Shown: positions 27,677 to 37,031, counted from the first letter of the stretch. The stretch: DNA of 64,000 nucleotides from Rhodanobacter sp. (GCA_004298015.1 SCSE01000082.1:1-64000), one strand, 5' to 3'. Made by a program: numbers and translations. Notes: a model not told the origin generated them from the letters alone.

Positions 27677-28513
27677 TCAGCTTTTCGCCTGCCCGACGGC
27701 CGCGAAAGCGCGCTCGAAGAAATCTACTGTGGCCTGCCGCGATCTGGCCGCAGCGTCCAGGTTGGCTTCAAATCTCACCTCACCGCCTTGCCCGAGATGA
27801 GCAAAGGGATCGCTAACGGTTTGCGCTGGTTCGAGTCGATTGAACGCATGTTTCGCCTCGGGGTACATCGTGACCGTGACTTGACCTCGCACCGGCTCGG
27901 GCAGGCCGTTCACCAGCTCCGTGCATGAACTGGGCTCGTCATACGCGTCGCACTCTCCGCTCTGGATAAATACCGGCGCACCGGTGAGCTCGGCAAATTC
28001 GTAGCCGGGGACCCGGTTGTAGCCCCAGCACACCGGATAGAACGGGGCGTGTGCTGCGAAGCGCAGCGGGTTGGTGGCCAGGTACAACTCGCTGTACGGT
28101 CGTGTCGCCGTCAACATCGATACGACCCCGCCCCAAGAAAACCCGGTGATACCGATGCGCTGCGGATCGATTCCAGGCCGCGAGGCGAGATACAGGAGTG
28201 CGCCATAGGCGTCCGGCAGCGTTTCAGGGACGCTCTCCGGGCGCCCGCCTGGTCCCGCATCCCCATTCAGCCCGCGTGGCGACCACATGTCCAGTTCCAG
28301 CGTGGCGATACCCGCATCGTTGAGTGCCTGGGCATGGTAGCCGCCACGACTGTCCACCCCGTTGGTGCCGTGTACCACCACCACGGCGGGAGCGTTGCCG
28401 ACGCGCGTGGGGACACGCATCTGTGCGGCGATGATCAGGGGATGCTCCTGTGACGCGTTCGGGAACGTGATGTAGGACACCCGGGGCTGTGGACGAAGCT
28501 GGATCTGGGGCAT
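27677..28513 (-). CDS. Dienelactone hydrolase-like alpha/beta hydrolase
   Basis: A cytoplasmic alpha/beta hydrolase of 278 residues. The catalytic triad is visible: nucleophile serine in GFSWGG, an acid in the SGECDAYDE region and the histidine in KHAFNR. The core VVVHGTNGVDSRGG supplies the oxyanion region. Dienelactone hydrolase-like enzymes cleave lactones and esters; the substrate here is unknown. No signal peptide is evident. The gene diverges from the TonB receptor gene, and the shared 126-base gap has a lux-box-like dyad at its centre. That suggests control by the LuxR solo encoded 4 kb away. A glycosidase remnant follows it. Confidence 0.88.
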   Translation of the reverse strand: MPQIQLRPQPRVSYITFPNASQEHPLIIAAQMRVPTRVGNAPAVVVVHGTNGVDSRGGYHAQALNDAGIATLELDMWSPRGLNGDAGPGGRPESVPETLPDAYGALLYLASRPGIDPQRIGITGFSWGGVVSMLTATRPYSELYLATNPLRFAAHAPFYPVCWGYNRVPGYEFAELTGAPVFIQSGECDAYDEPSSCTELVNGLPEPVRGQVTVTMYPEAKHAFNRLEPAQTVSDPFAHLGQGGEVRFEANLDAAARSRQATVDFFERAFAAVGQAKS

Positions 28514-28565
28514 GTCGACTCTCTCTGGAATGCCTCGATGCTAGCGATTAGCTCAGTTCCTGTGT

Positions 28566-28585
28566 ACCTGTCATTTTTGACAGTT
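28566..28585. promoter_or_regulatory. Lux-box-like operator between divergent hydrolase and TonB receptor genes
   Basis: ACCTGTCATTTTTGACAGTT contains the perfect dyad CTGTCA-TTTT-TGACAG. It fits the CT-N12-AG pattern of LuxR-type binding sites and shares ACCTGT and ACAG with the Vibrio fischeri lux box. It sits centrally: 52 bases from the hydrolase ATG and 54 bases from the receptor ATG. A TTGACA (28577-28582), possibly a -35 box, overlaps its right arm; no good -10 could be assigned. A LuxR-family gene lies at 32513-33292, in the same direction as the receptor. Confidence 0.7.
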
Positions 28586-28639
28586 ATGCCGCCTGATTCA
28601 CTATGTCTATGCTGGATGTGAAGCTTCCCGGAGGGGTCC

Positions 28640-30940
28640 ATGAGCATCAAGCCGAACAGCCTGACTTTTGCCATCGTTGCAGTTCTCGCCCTCCAGTCTG
28701 CCCATGCGCAGCAGAGCGGGAAAGCGGACGCCACGACTTCCGAAACTGGAAACAGGCAGCTCACCGAAGGGCGGAGCGCACCGGTGTCGGCGCAGGCCGA
28801 GGCCGGACAGTCGAGAACTCTGGCGGCAATCACGGTCACGGCCACCAAGCGTGTCGAACTGATGCAGGATGTGCCAATTGCCATCAACGTGGTGACCGCT
28901 CAGGATATCGAGTCGGCGGGACTGACCAGTGCGGCTGACCTGTCCATGCTGGTTTCGGGGATTACCATGATCCCGGTGGCCGGACCGGCGGCATCGAACG
29001 TGGTCATACGCGGCATGTCGAGCACGATCGGCGAGCCCAACGTAAGTTTCTTCATTGACGGCGTGTATATCCCCTCGCGCAACGCGCTCAACTTCTTGCT
29101 GGCTAACAATATTGCGCGCGTCGAAGTGGCAAAGGGGCCGCAGTACGCCCTGTACGGCCGCAACAGCTTTGCTGGTGCGGTCAACTTCATCACCAAAAAG
29201 CCGAGTAACCGGCAGGAAGGCTCGATCAGCGGCGGCCTCGGCAATTATGGTCGCCGTGACGCCGAAGTCATCGCGTCCGGCCCCTTCTCCGACGGATCCT
29301 CCTACCACTATCGGGTGGGTGTGGCCCGCAGCGACTTCGGTGGCTTTTACCGCAACGAACTTACCGGGAAAAAGCTGGACAAAACGAGTGCCCGCGGCGC
29401 TTTTCTTACACTGAACGGCGCGCCTACGGACCGTCTGAACGGGAAGTTCAATGTGATCTACGACGGAATGCACCGGCGTGATTTCGCGCAGCGGTTTGTC
29501 TCGAACAATGCCGGATTCGTGCCCAATTTCAATGACAACCAGCAGTATTTCGGCGATGTGCCGTCATTGACGAATGGCTTTGCGGTCACGCCAGGGCGCT
29601 TCAACCGCGACAGCATCCTTGCATCACTGACAGTGAACTACGACATGGATTGGGCCACCTTGACGTCGGTGACCTCCTATAACCATCTCAAGCTCGATTA
29701 CAACTACGACTCGGACTACTCGGCAGCGCAGATCGCCATGGCCGGAACTCACGGGCCCGAGACGTCGATAAGCCAGGACTTTCGCCTAGTTTCGCCCGGA
29801 AGTGAGCAGTTCGACTGGCTACTTGGCCTGTACTACTACCACCTCAGCAACGACCACGTCGACGATAGCCAGTTCGTGGGCCAGGCGGCTGCCTTGGGTG
29901 GGCTCAGCAGCGACAATCGCGAGCGCACTCGCAGTGCCGCGATGTACGGTATGGCAACCTGGCACATGACCCCCAGGTGGGATCTGGGCCTGGCGATGCG
30001 CTATACCCGGGAAACCAAGTCGGTCGATGCCACCACGACCAGCCTGCCCAGCGCCCGTAATCCCGCCGGCTCAACCGCCTTGTTTGGTGCAACACGCACG
30101 TTTACACCGTTTACGCCGGGCCTGTATCTAACCTTCAAGCCCTCCCGGAACAGCACTTTTTACGCTAGCGCTGTCAAGGCTATCAAGGTCGGTGGGTTCA
30201 ACACTTTTACGGCCAACGGCGCGATTGCAGCGAACGAGCGCTCCTACAATATGGAGCGCAGCACGAACTATGAGCTTGGCGCGAAATTCAGTCTGCTTGA
30301 CGGCCGAATTTTTCTCGACATGGATGTGTACCGCATCAACTGGCGGAACCAGATCGTGCGCACCATCGGCTCGATGGGCGCTTTGCTGAACGCCAACGCC
30401 GGCCAAACCACCTCGAAAGGCGTCGAAGCCAATCTCCAATACGAGGCCAATCGGCACTGGTCGTTCAAGCTTGGCGGTACCTACAACAATGCCAAATATG
30501 ACGAGTACACGTTTCCGATCATCGCCCTTCTTGGCGGCAATCCCGACCTGTCTGGCGTGCGGCTTCAGTACTCGCCGCGCTACACCGCCAACCTGAGCGT
30601 GATCAGCCGGCAGCCGCTCAGCAACGGCTGGGCGTGGACCACCCGGTTGGACGGCCATTACCGGTCGGACATGGTTGCTATCCAGACCGGCACGGCGACC
30701 ATCCCTGCCGCGGTACTTTTCAACCTCAACAGCAGCCTCGAGATCGGTCGGTTGCGCATGTCGCTGTGGGTCGACAACATGTTCAACAACAAGGATGCCC
30801 CCGGTGCGGTATTCACTGGTGACCCGGCAACGACATTCCAGTTCGCCGCCCGGCAGCGACCCGGACTTCAGCTGTTCCAGGCATTGGTCAACGCACCCAA
30901 GCTGCGCACGTTTGGCGTCGACTTTCGCTACCGGTTCTGA
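28640..30940 (+). CDS. TonB-dependent outer membrane receptor
   Basis: The protein has 766 residues. A signal peptide ends at AHAQ (about residue 24). A variable stretch leads to the plug domain, which starts at LAAITVTATKR (a TonB-box-like segment) and contains VPIAINVVTAQDIE, NVVIRGMSS, FFIDGVYIPSR and VEVAKGPQYALYGRNSFAGAVN. The beta-barrel follows, ending in the usual aromatic C-terminus (DFRYRF). The type is that of substrate-specific receptors common in sphingomonads and xanthomonads. Together with the downstream sugar-type permease, it suggests import of a plant-derived or other organic nutrient. GGAGG lies eight bases before the ATG. It is the first gene of a run with the MFS and LuxR genes. 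Confidence 0.94.
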   Translation: MSIKPNSLTFAIVAVLALQSAHAQQSGKADATTSETGNRQLTEGRSAPVSAQAEAGQSRTLAAITVTATKRVELMQDVPIAINVVTAQDIESAGLTSAADLSMLVSGITMIPVAGPAASNVVIRGMSSTIGEPNVSFFIDGVYIPSRNALNFLLANNIARVEVAKGPQYALYGRNSFAGAVNFITKKPSNRQEGSISGGLGNYGRRDAEVIASGPFSDGSSYHYRVGVARSDFGGFYRNELTGKKLDKTSARGAFLTLNGAPTDRLNGKFNVIYDGMHRRDFAQRFVSNNAGFVPNFNDNQQYFGDVPSLTNGFAVTPGRFNRDSILASLTVNYDMDWATLTSVTSYNHLKLDYNYDSDYSAAQIAMAGTHGPETSISQDFRLVSPGSEQFDWLLGLYYYHLSNDHVDDSQFVGQAAALGGLSSDNRERTRSAAMYGMATWHMTPRWDLGLAMRYTRETKSVDATTTSLPSARNPAGSTALFGATRTFTPFTPGLYLTFKPSRNSTFYASAVKAIKVGGFNTFTANGAIAANERSYNMERSTNYELGAKFSLLDGRIFLDMDVYRINWRNQIVRTIGSMGALLNANAGQTTSKGVEANLQYEANRHWSFKLGGTYNNAKYDEYTFPIIALLGGNPDLSGVRLQYSPRYTANLSVISRQPLSNGWAWTTRLDGHYRSDMVAIQTGTATIPAAVLFNLNSSLEIGRLRMSLWVDNMFNNKDAPGAVFTGDPATTFQFAARQRPGLQLFQALVNAPKLRTFGVDFRYRF

Positions 30941-31011
30941 GTGATGAGAGTCACTTTCCGAGGTGAGGCCTGCGGATCCGGGCGCGCGTGCAATTCGACA
31001 CGGTGCCCTGG

Positions 31012-32409
31012 ATGAACGCCCCTGCGTTGAGGCCGTGGCGGCTGGCTGGCTACGGCAGCGGCAGCATGGTGCTGGCGGCCTATTATCTGGTCAGCGCCTC
31101 GTTCCTGTTCTACGCGACTGCCATCCTGCGCGTACCACCCGATATCGCGAGCCTGGTGATGGCGGCATCGACGCTGTGGGACGCGATGATCGATCTGCCA
31201 CTGGGCTGGATGTCCGATCACACGCGCTCGCAGCGCCTGGGGCGCCGCCATCCATTCCTGATCATTGGCGGGGTTGCCGTAGCCACGCTGAGCGTACTGT
31301 TGTGGTCCATCCCGGATGGCCTCGATCTGTGGGTCAGGACAACCTGGCTGGCTGTGGCGCTGGTGGGTCTGAAGACGGCCATCAGTACCTTCGTGGTACC
31401 GCATACCGCCATGGGTGGCGATCTGGTCACCACTTACGATGCACGTACTGTCGCGCAAGGCTATCGGGCCACCTTCCAGGTGCTTGGGATGGCGCTGGCA
31501 CTGGTCGGCAGCAGTGCCTGGTTCTTTCGGCCCACGTCCGCTTTTCCACAGGGCCAGCTCAACCCCGCGGTCTACGCACCGATGGGCTGGGCCTGCGCCA
31601 TCCTGGTGTTGGGAGCGACCCTGGTCACCGTGGCCAGCACCTGGCGTTTCATACCGCGGATGCGCGCCGAGCGCGACATTCCGAGACTGGACTGGCATGC
31701 GATCCGGGGCGTTCTGCGCGATCGCAACCTGCGTGCCTTGGTGTTGATGATCCTGGTAACTGAAGCGGGCGTACAGCTCACCGTGGCCTTGGGGTTTCAC
31801 ATCAACACCTTTACGTACGGCTTGTCCGGCCCGCAAATAGCCATCCTTGCCGGGGCCTTGTTGCTCTCGGCGATCGTGGCGCAACCGATATGGATTCGGG
31901 TGAGCAGGCGCTTCGACAAGAAGCCCGCGCTGTATGCCGCCATTGCCCTGGCCGTTATCGGCCTGGTCGGTGCACCGCTGACCCACGTGGCCTGGCACTG
32001 GTTCCCGCTCAAGCCATCGGCACATCTGGTCGCTACCCTGCTGCCTTTTCAGGTACTCGCAGGCCTTGGCAACGGGGCTTTCTGGTCGCTGCCCTACGCC
32101 ATGGTCACCGATTGCGCACACGCGCGCGAACGCACGAGTGGCAGCAACCTGACCGGAACCTACTCCGGGCTGTACATTTTCGCCTACAAGCTAGGCGGCA
32201 GCCTGAGCATCGCTGGAAGTGGCGCCTTGCTGGGCTTCATCGGTTACCAGAGCAGCACCTCCGTTCAGATGGCAACGACGCGCTACGATCTGGCGGTCTA
32301 TCCTGCGTTACTGATGCTGCTATTGTTGCCGGCGATAGTCTGGTTGCTTCACGCGTATCGCCTCAAGCGCGCGGATTTCGTGGAGTCCGGCAGCGATATG
32401 CCCGGGTGA
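31012..32409 (+). CDS. MFS transporter of the glycoside-pentoside-hexuronide (GPH) type
   Basis: An inner-membrane transporter of about 465 residues with some twelve hydrophobic segments. The GPH signature between helices 2 and 3 is plain: DLPLGWMSDHTRSQRLGRRHPF. A typical second-half motif is YAMVTDCAHARERTSG. Members are cation-coupled symporters of sugars, glycosides or uronides. The ATG at 31012 is used; a GTG eight codons upstream (30988) is also open, and neither has a strong ribosome binding site. It follows the TonB receptor by about 70 bases and precedes the LuxR gene by about 100, all on the same strand. Outer and inner membrane uptake of one substrate is the natural reading. Confidence 0.9.
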   Translation: MNAPALRPWRLAGYGSGSMVLAAYYLVSASFLFYATAILRVPPDIASLVMAASTLWDAMIDLPLGWMSDHTRSQRLGRRHPFLIIGGVAVATLSVLLWSIPDGLDLWVRTTWLAVALVGLKTAISTFVVPHTAMGGDLVTTYDARTVAQGYRATFQVLGMALALVGSSAWFFRPTSAFPQGQLNPAVYAPMGWACAILVLGATLVTVASTWRFIPRMRAERDIPRLDWHAIRGVLRDRNLRALVLMILVTEAGVQLTVALGFHINTFTYGLSGPQIAILAGALLLSAIVAQPIWIRVSRRFDKKPALYAAIALAVIGLVGAPLTHVAWHWFPLKPSAHLVATLLPFQVLAGLGNGAFWSLPYAMVTDCAHARERTSGSNLTGTYSGLYIFAYKLGGSLSIAGSGALLGFIGYQSSTSVQMATTRYDLAVYPALLMLLLLPAIVWLLHAYRLKRADFVESGSDMPG

Positions 32410-32512
32410 CCCGAGGCCTGTCGGGGCCATCGCATTGTTTTAGCGTGGAGGCGTCGGTTGCACGCGCCAGCACGCCGGCTGTGCTTCATCGCTTGCCGAG
32501 GACGGAAACTTC

Positions 32513-33292
32513 ATGACGCGGTCACTGATTGTCGACGAAGCAAGCAACGAACTGTGTGCCAGTGATCGCCTGCAATTGTTTGTACGGGGGGAAGAACTTC
32601 TTTCGTTGTCCAGTCGCAGCGGTTTGGCCGATTGTCTGGAGAGCCTGCGCGCATGGCTCGACCTGAGTGAAATCGTGGTGGCTACCGGCATGATCGATAC
32701 GTTGCCGGATGCGCACGTGATTGGCTCCGGATACGACCCGAAATGGATGGAGTTGTATTTGCGCGAGCAGTTTGTCCTGGTCGACCCGATAGTTCGGGCA
32801 ATCGTCAACGGCCAACGATTCCTGAGCCGGTCTCGGGCGATAGCCGAGAACAACGCGGTCGCCCGTATGGGGCGGCGCAGACATATGCTTGAGCGTTTTC
32901 TGGAGGCCGCGCAAGACCATGGTCGCCTCGGCTACGGGTTCGCCAGCGGAGTAGTGTTCAACGGTCGCATTGCTCTGTGCTCGGTGATTACCTCACGGGA
33001 TCAGGGCGATCAGCGCGCCCAACTGGCCCTGCGTGCCTTGCGCCCGATGCTGTACCAGGCAATGATGCGGGTGTCGCTATCAGCGCCGGTTTTTCCCCAT
33101 CTGAGTCAGCGCGAGGTTGCCATGCTCGAATGCCTTGCCAGCGGCTATGGTGACATTCAGATTGCCGATGCCATGTCGATTTCCGCATCGACCGTTCGCT
33201 TCCACCTGGGCAATGTGTTCGAAAAACTCGGGGCGCGCAACCGCTGTCATGCCGTCGCCATTGGCTTCCAGTCCGGCCTGCTGCAGCGCTAG
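32513..33292 (+). CDS. LuxR-family quorum-sensing type regulator (LuxR solo)
   Basis: A protein of 259 residues with an N-terminal autoinducer-binding domain and a C-terminal GerE-type helix-turn-helix. In the ligand domain, the signature residues are Trp78, Tyr82, Asp91 and Pro92 (equivalent to TraR Trp57, Tyr61, Asp70, Pro71). The position matching Trp85 holds Arg106 in an ungapped count, so the pocket may be atypical. The DNA-binding part reads LSQREVAMLECLASGYGDIQIADAM and keeps the conserved Glu, Leu and Gly. No luxI-type synthase gene is present in the window, so it is a solo. It is the last gene of the receptor-permease unit and probably acts at the lux box at 28566-28585, which would give positive feedback. 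Confidence 0.9.
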   Translation: MTRSLIVDEASNELCASDRLQLFVRGEELLSLSSRSGLADCLESLRAWLDLSEIVVATGMIDTLPDAHVIGSGYDPKWMELYLREQFVLVDPIVRAIVNGQRFLSRSRAIAENNAVARMGRRRHMLERFLEAAQDHGRLGYGFASGVVFNGRIALCSVITSRDQGDQRAQLALRALRPMLYQAMMRVSLSAPVFPHLSQREVAMLECLASGYGDIQIADAMSISASTVRFHLGNVFEKLGARNRCHAVAIGFQSGLLQR

Positions 33293-33480
33293 ACAAGTCT
33301 GGCCACGCCTGTCAGCGCCTCGCTGATCGTCGCCCCGGCACCGCTCAACGCCATACGCGCGGTGGCACAAGTCGACGTGAATTGGGTAAATCTGTGCATT
33401 ACGCCGGGGTATCCGGCACAGCTGCCTGGAACACTCGATATACTGCGATCTAATGCGTCGGCGTTGAGCCGAACGAGGCT

Positions 33481-34347
33481 TCATACCATCCCTGCCATCC
33501 TCAGCAACACGCCGGCCAGACTCTTCAGATCCTGTGCATTGTGCGCCGCTACGCGCCGGAGATTTTTCGCTGCGCCGCCGCGTAGATAGGTGAGCCACGC
33601 CGCCGGTGCCTCGGAACCGGGCAAATCGTCTTCGCGCACTACACCAAGCAATTGCCGTTCCGCCGTGGCCAGCCGGCAGTTTTCCCATTGGCCTTTCCAG
33701 TGCCGGCGCACCGGGTGTAGCAAGTCGATGTGGGCAAGCCCCAGTAGTGGATTCGCCAACCGGGCGAGGCGATACCGGGTGGCCAGCAGCGGCGCGTCGT
33801 AGCATTTGCCGTTGTAGCTGACGAGCACGCTGTCGTCGCCGACCCATGCAGCGAAGGTCCGCAGCATGGCGGCTTCGGCGGCCATGCTGGTGATGGTTAG
33901 TTGGCGGATACGGAAGCGGCCGTCGACCCAGTCGGCGGCGCCGATCATGAAAGCGCGGGTGCCGGTACCGCCGGCCAGGCCGGTGGTTTCGGTATCGAAG
34001 TGCAGCAGGCGCTGGTGATGCACTGGCTTCACTCTCGCGAAGCCGGCGTCGATGATCACCGGCGGCTTGAGCCAGTCGACGCAGGTTTCGGTGTAGCGCA
34101 GACCGGGTGACAGCTCGATGCCGGGCACGTCGCGGTCGGTCGATGCGAGGTACGCCGGTCCCCGTTTGAGGTGCGCATGCCGTTGCAGCAGGCGGCGCAC
34201 CTCGGGCGACAGCGAGGTGTTTGCAAGAGTGTGATCCTTCGCTGTCGCCACGCCGCACCCGGCGCGAGCGGTGGCGAGCGGGGAGGTGAGTTGCGGGTGT
34301 CCGGCCTGCGTGCGTAGCTGACGCAACCTGGCGTGCAACGGACTCAC
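33481..34347 (-). CDS. mrfB: MrfB-like (YprB) RNase H-fold exonuclease
   Basis: The protein has 288 residues. A DEDD-type exonuclease core starts at LLHFDTETTGLAGGTGT, with the first acidic pair Asp-Glu. It continues through LVSYNGKCYDAPLL and closes with AAHNAQDLKSL. In Bacillus subtilis, YprB (MrfB) works with the helicase YprA (MrfA) in a mitomycin C repair pathway independent of UvrABC. The start is a GTG at 34347 whose last bases form the stop of the upstream helicase gene (GTGA overlap), so the two are translationally coupled. The N-terminal 80 residues are a less conserved basic extension. Confidence 0.88.
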   Translation of the reverse strand: MSPLHARLRQLRTQAGHPQLTSPLATARAGCGVATAKDHTLANTSLSPEVRRLLQRHAHLKRGPAYLASTDRDVPGIELSPGLRYTETCVDWLKPPVIIDAGFARVKPVHHQRLLHFDTETTGLAGGTGTRAFMIGAADWVDGRFRIRQLTITSMAAEAAMLRTFAAWVGDDSVLVSYNGKCYDAPLLATRYRLARLANPLLGLAHIDLLHPVRRHWKGQWENCRLATAERQLLGVVREDDLPGSEAPAAWLTYLRGGAAKNLRRVAAHNAQDLKSLAGVLLRMAGMV

Positions 34348-36797
34348 AGTGCCACCAGCAGGGCCAGCACGCGCAACGCCAGCACCTTGGGTGTGCCGGC
34401 TTCCGCTGCTTCGTTTTGTGGGTCGGCCGAGCGCGCTTCGGCGGCATGCTCGTCGGCGGCCAGCACCGGCCCGACACAGGCAGGGCAGCCAGCGCGGCAA
34501 TCGCAGCGTTCGATCAGGCTGACCGACTGGGCGATCAGGTCCTCGCGGCGCTGGAACAGCGGCTCGCTGTGGCCGATGCCGCCGGGAAAGGCATCGTACA
34601 GATACACGGTGGGGGTGAACGGCGCATCCGCTGCCAGCGCGGCGGGTTGGCCGTCGGTACCGCGCAGCTGGCCACGGCCTTGCCTGTCGGCGCTGACGAA
34701 CCAGGCGCCGTCGCCGCTGCCAACGGATTTCTGCAGGTCGCGCGCTTCGGCCATCACGGCCACGGTGGCTACCAGGTGCAGTGCGTTGGCAGCACCGAGA
34801 AACCCGTCCAGCGCCTGCTGGCGCTGCTCGAACACGGCGTCCAGCACGGCTTGTGGCAGCTGCCACCAGACCGCGGTGGTGTGCAGCTCCTGGTCGGGCA
34901 GGTTGACCGGACCGTAGCCGATGTTTTCGTGCGAGTAGAAGCGGATCTTCTTGTAGCCGGGCACGTGGCGCACCACGTGCACCTCGCCGTGATGCGCCTC
35001 GCCGGCACCGGCGTGGGAGCTGTCGAAGCAGTCCAGCACCTTGAGCCGGGTATAGTCGATGGCGTCGGTGTAGTAGTCGACCTGGGTGCGGGTGACATAG
35101 GCCTTGCGGCCTTCCCAGTCCAGCCGCTCGACCTGGTAGGGCGTGGACTGGATCATGTGGATGGCACCCTCGTACAAGGTGACGGCCGCGGCGGAATAAT
35201 CGACTTCGGCAATGATGGTCTGGCGGCCGTCGGTGCGGTCGACCACCACAAAGTTGCCATCGGCCACCGAACGCAGCGAGACCGCGATGGCCGGGTAGCT
35301 GTCGGCGATCCACTCCCAGCGCTCGCCCTCGCGATGCAGCACGCCTTCCTCGCCCAGCACTTCGAGCCACGGCGTGGCGACTTCAGTGCCGAACATCTCG
35401 TCGCCGTTGAATGGCAGCTCGAACGCGGCGCAGCGGATGTGGTCGAGCAGGATCAGCGGTTGATCGGGCTGGATCCGCGCGTGCTCCGGCGTGGCACCCT
35501 GGAAGAATTCCGGATGGCGTACCAGGTATTGATCGAGCGGATGGGAACTGGCCACCAGCACGCCCAGCGCCGACTGCTGGCGCCGGCCGGCGCGGCCGAA
35601 GCGCTGCCAGGTGGCCGCGACCGAACCGGGGTAGCCGTTGAGTACCACCACGTCGAGGCTGCCGATATCCACGCCCAGCTCCAGCGCCGAGGTGCTGACA
35701 ATGCCGTCGATGCTGCCGGCACGCATCGCGCGTTCGGCGGCGCGGCGTTCCTTCGGCAGGTAGCCGCCGCGGTAGGCACGGATGCGCGGTGGCTTGCGCG
35801 GATCATGATCAAACACGTCCTTGAGGTATTTGGTCAGCACCTCGACCATGCTGCGCGACTGTGCGAACACTAGCGTCTTCATGCCCGATTTGATCGCCAG
35901 CCGCGCGATGCGGTTGGTCTGCGAGCGGGCCGAGGCGCGCAAGCCCAGGTCGGGATTCACCACCGGCGGGTTCCACAGCAGCACGTGCTGGTCGCCCGTC
36001 GGCGCGCCGCTCTCGGTGATCGCGGTGACGGCATCCTCGATCAACGCCTCGGCGTGTTCGTGCGGATTGCCGATGGTGGCCGAGCACAGGATGAATTGCG
36101 GGGTGACGCCATAGAACGCGCACACCCGCTTGAGCCGGCGGATCACGTTGGCGACATGCGAGCCGAACACGCCGCGGTAGGTGTGCACCTCGTCGATCAC
36201 CACGTAGCGCAGGTTCTCGAAGAACTGCGCCCACTTGGTGTGATGCGGCAGGATCGCCTGATGCAGCATGTCCGGGTTGCTCACCACGATGTCACCGTGC
36301 AGGCGGATCGCCTGGCGCGCGTCGCCCGGGGTGTCGCCGTCGAAGGTGAAGGCCTTCACCCCCAGCTCGCCGGCGTTGTTGAGTTCCAGCAGCTCGGCCA
36401 CCTGATCCTGCGCCAGCGCCTTGGTCGGAAACAGGTAAAGCGCCTTGGCGCGGTTCGCCATCGCCGCCGTGATGACGGGCAAGGTGTAGCACAGCGACTT
36501 GCCCGAGGCGGTGGGTGTGACGACGGCCACATGCTCGCCCGCCTGACTGGCGGCCCATGCCTGTGCCTGGTGGCTGTACAACTGCTCGATCCCGCGCGAG
36601 CGCAAGGCGGTGGCCAGCGCGGGCGGCAGGTCCTCCGGCAGCGGCGCGAACGAACCTTTGCGACCGGGCACCACGAAGGCGCCGGTGATCCGCGCGGCGT
36701 AGCGTTTTGACAGCCGCTGCGCCAGCGTGCGGCCATCGGATGGGGCGCGCAGCACCAGTTCGTCGGCGGTGTCATAGCGGTCAGGCAAGGCATTCAT
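34344..36797 (-). CDS. mrfA: MrfA-like (YprA) DEAD/DEAH superfamily 2 helicase with DUF1998
   Basis: An 817-residue helicase. The motifs run in order: Walker A TPTASGKSLCY (near residue 94), DEVH in VVIDEVHTYRGVFGSH, SAT in LCSATIGNP, and motif VI in WQRFGRAGRRQQ. The C-terminal DUF1998 domain has the four-cysteine cluster CDCRAGCPACVGP near residue 770, as in MrfA where a zinc-binding role is proposed. The helicase unwinds DNA, presumably at crosslinks or bulky adducts, for the coupled exonuclease encoded just downstream. Length and motif order fit the family well. It overlaps mrfB by four bases. No damage-response operator was found upstream. Confidence 0.92.
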   Translation of the reverse strand: MNALPDRYDTADELVLRAPSDGRTLAQRLSKRYAARITGAFVVPGRKGSFAPLPEDLPPALATALRSRGIEQLYSHQAQAWAASQAGEHVAVVTPTASGKSLCYTLPVITAAMANRAKALYLFPTKALAQDQVAELLELNNAGELGVKAFTFDGDTPGDARQAIRLHGDIVVSNPDMLHQAILPHHTKWAQFFENLRYVVIDEVHTYRGVFGSHVANVIRRLKRVCAFYGVTPQFILCSATIGNPHEHAEALIEDAVTAITESGAPTGDQHVLLWNPPVVNPDLGLRASARSQTNRIARLAIKSGMKTLVFAQSRSMVEVLTKYLKDVFDHDPRKPPRIRAYRGGYLPKERRAAERAMRAGSIDGIVSTSALELGVDIGSLDVVVLNGYPGSVAATWQRFGRAGRRQQSALGVLVASSHPLDQYLVRHPEFFQGATPEHARIQPDQPLILLDHIRCAAFELPFNGDEMFGTEVATPWLEVLGEEGVLHREGERWEWIADSYPAIAVSLRSVADGNFVVVDRTDGRQTIIAEVDYSAAAVTLYEGAIHMIQSTPYQVERLDWEGRKAYVTRTQVDYYTDAIDYTRLKVLDCFDSSHAGAGEAHHGEVHVVRHVPGYKKIRFYSHENIGYGPVNLPDQELHTTAVWWQLPQAVLDAVFEQRQQALDGFLGAANALHLVATVAVMAEARDLQKSVGSGDGAWFVSADRQGRGQLRGTDGQPAALAADAPFTPTVYLYDAFPGGIGHSEPLFQRREDLIAQSVSLIERCDCRAGCPACVGPVLAADEHAAEARSADPQNEAAEAGTPKVLALRVLALLVAL

Positions 36798-37031
36798 GGC
36801 GAGTGTTCCGGGGTCGTTCCGGGATTAGGCCGGTGAGCTGTCTCATGCGGTGAGATGACCGCAACCGCGGGGTCTCGGCAGCAGCGTGCATGGCATTACC
36901 GGGAGGTTGGGCGCGCGAGCGCCTGTCGGGTTGTTGGGCGCACTGAGGCCGTGGCAATGGCATGACTCGCGTCATCGGGGTTCGCTGACAGATACTCGCC
37001 GTTCCGACATGTCCACAAGCCAAGGTCGACC

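Noticed and set aside
33481-35370. A fused 629-residue reading of the exonuclease gene extending back into the helicase gene
   Set aside because: The first 340 residues are an out-of-frame reading of the helicase. The GTGA overlap at 34344-34347 gives a natural start.
36962-36975. ATGAC-TCGC-GTCAT dyad upstream of the broken TMEM175-like gene
   Set aside because: A short dyad with no neighbouring regulator gene or clear promoter elements; easily due to chance.
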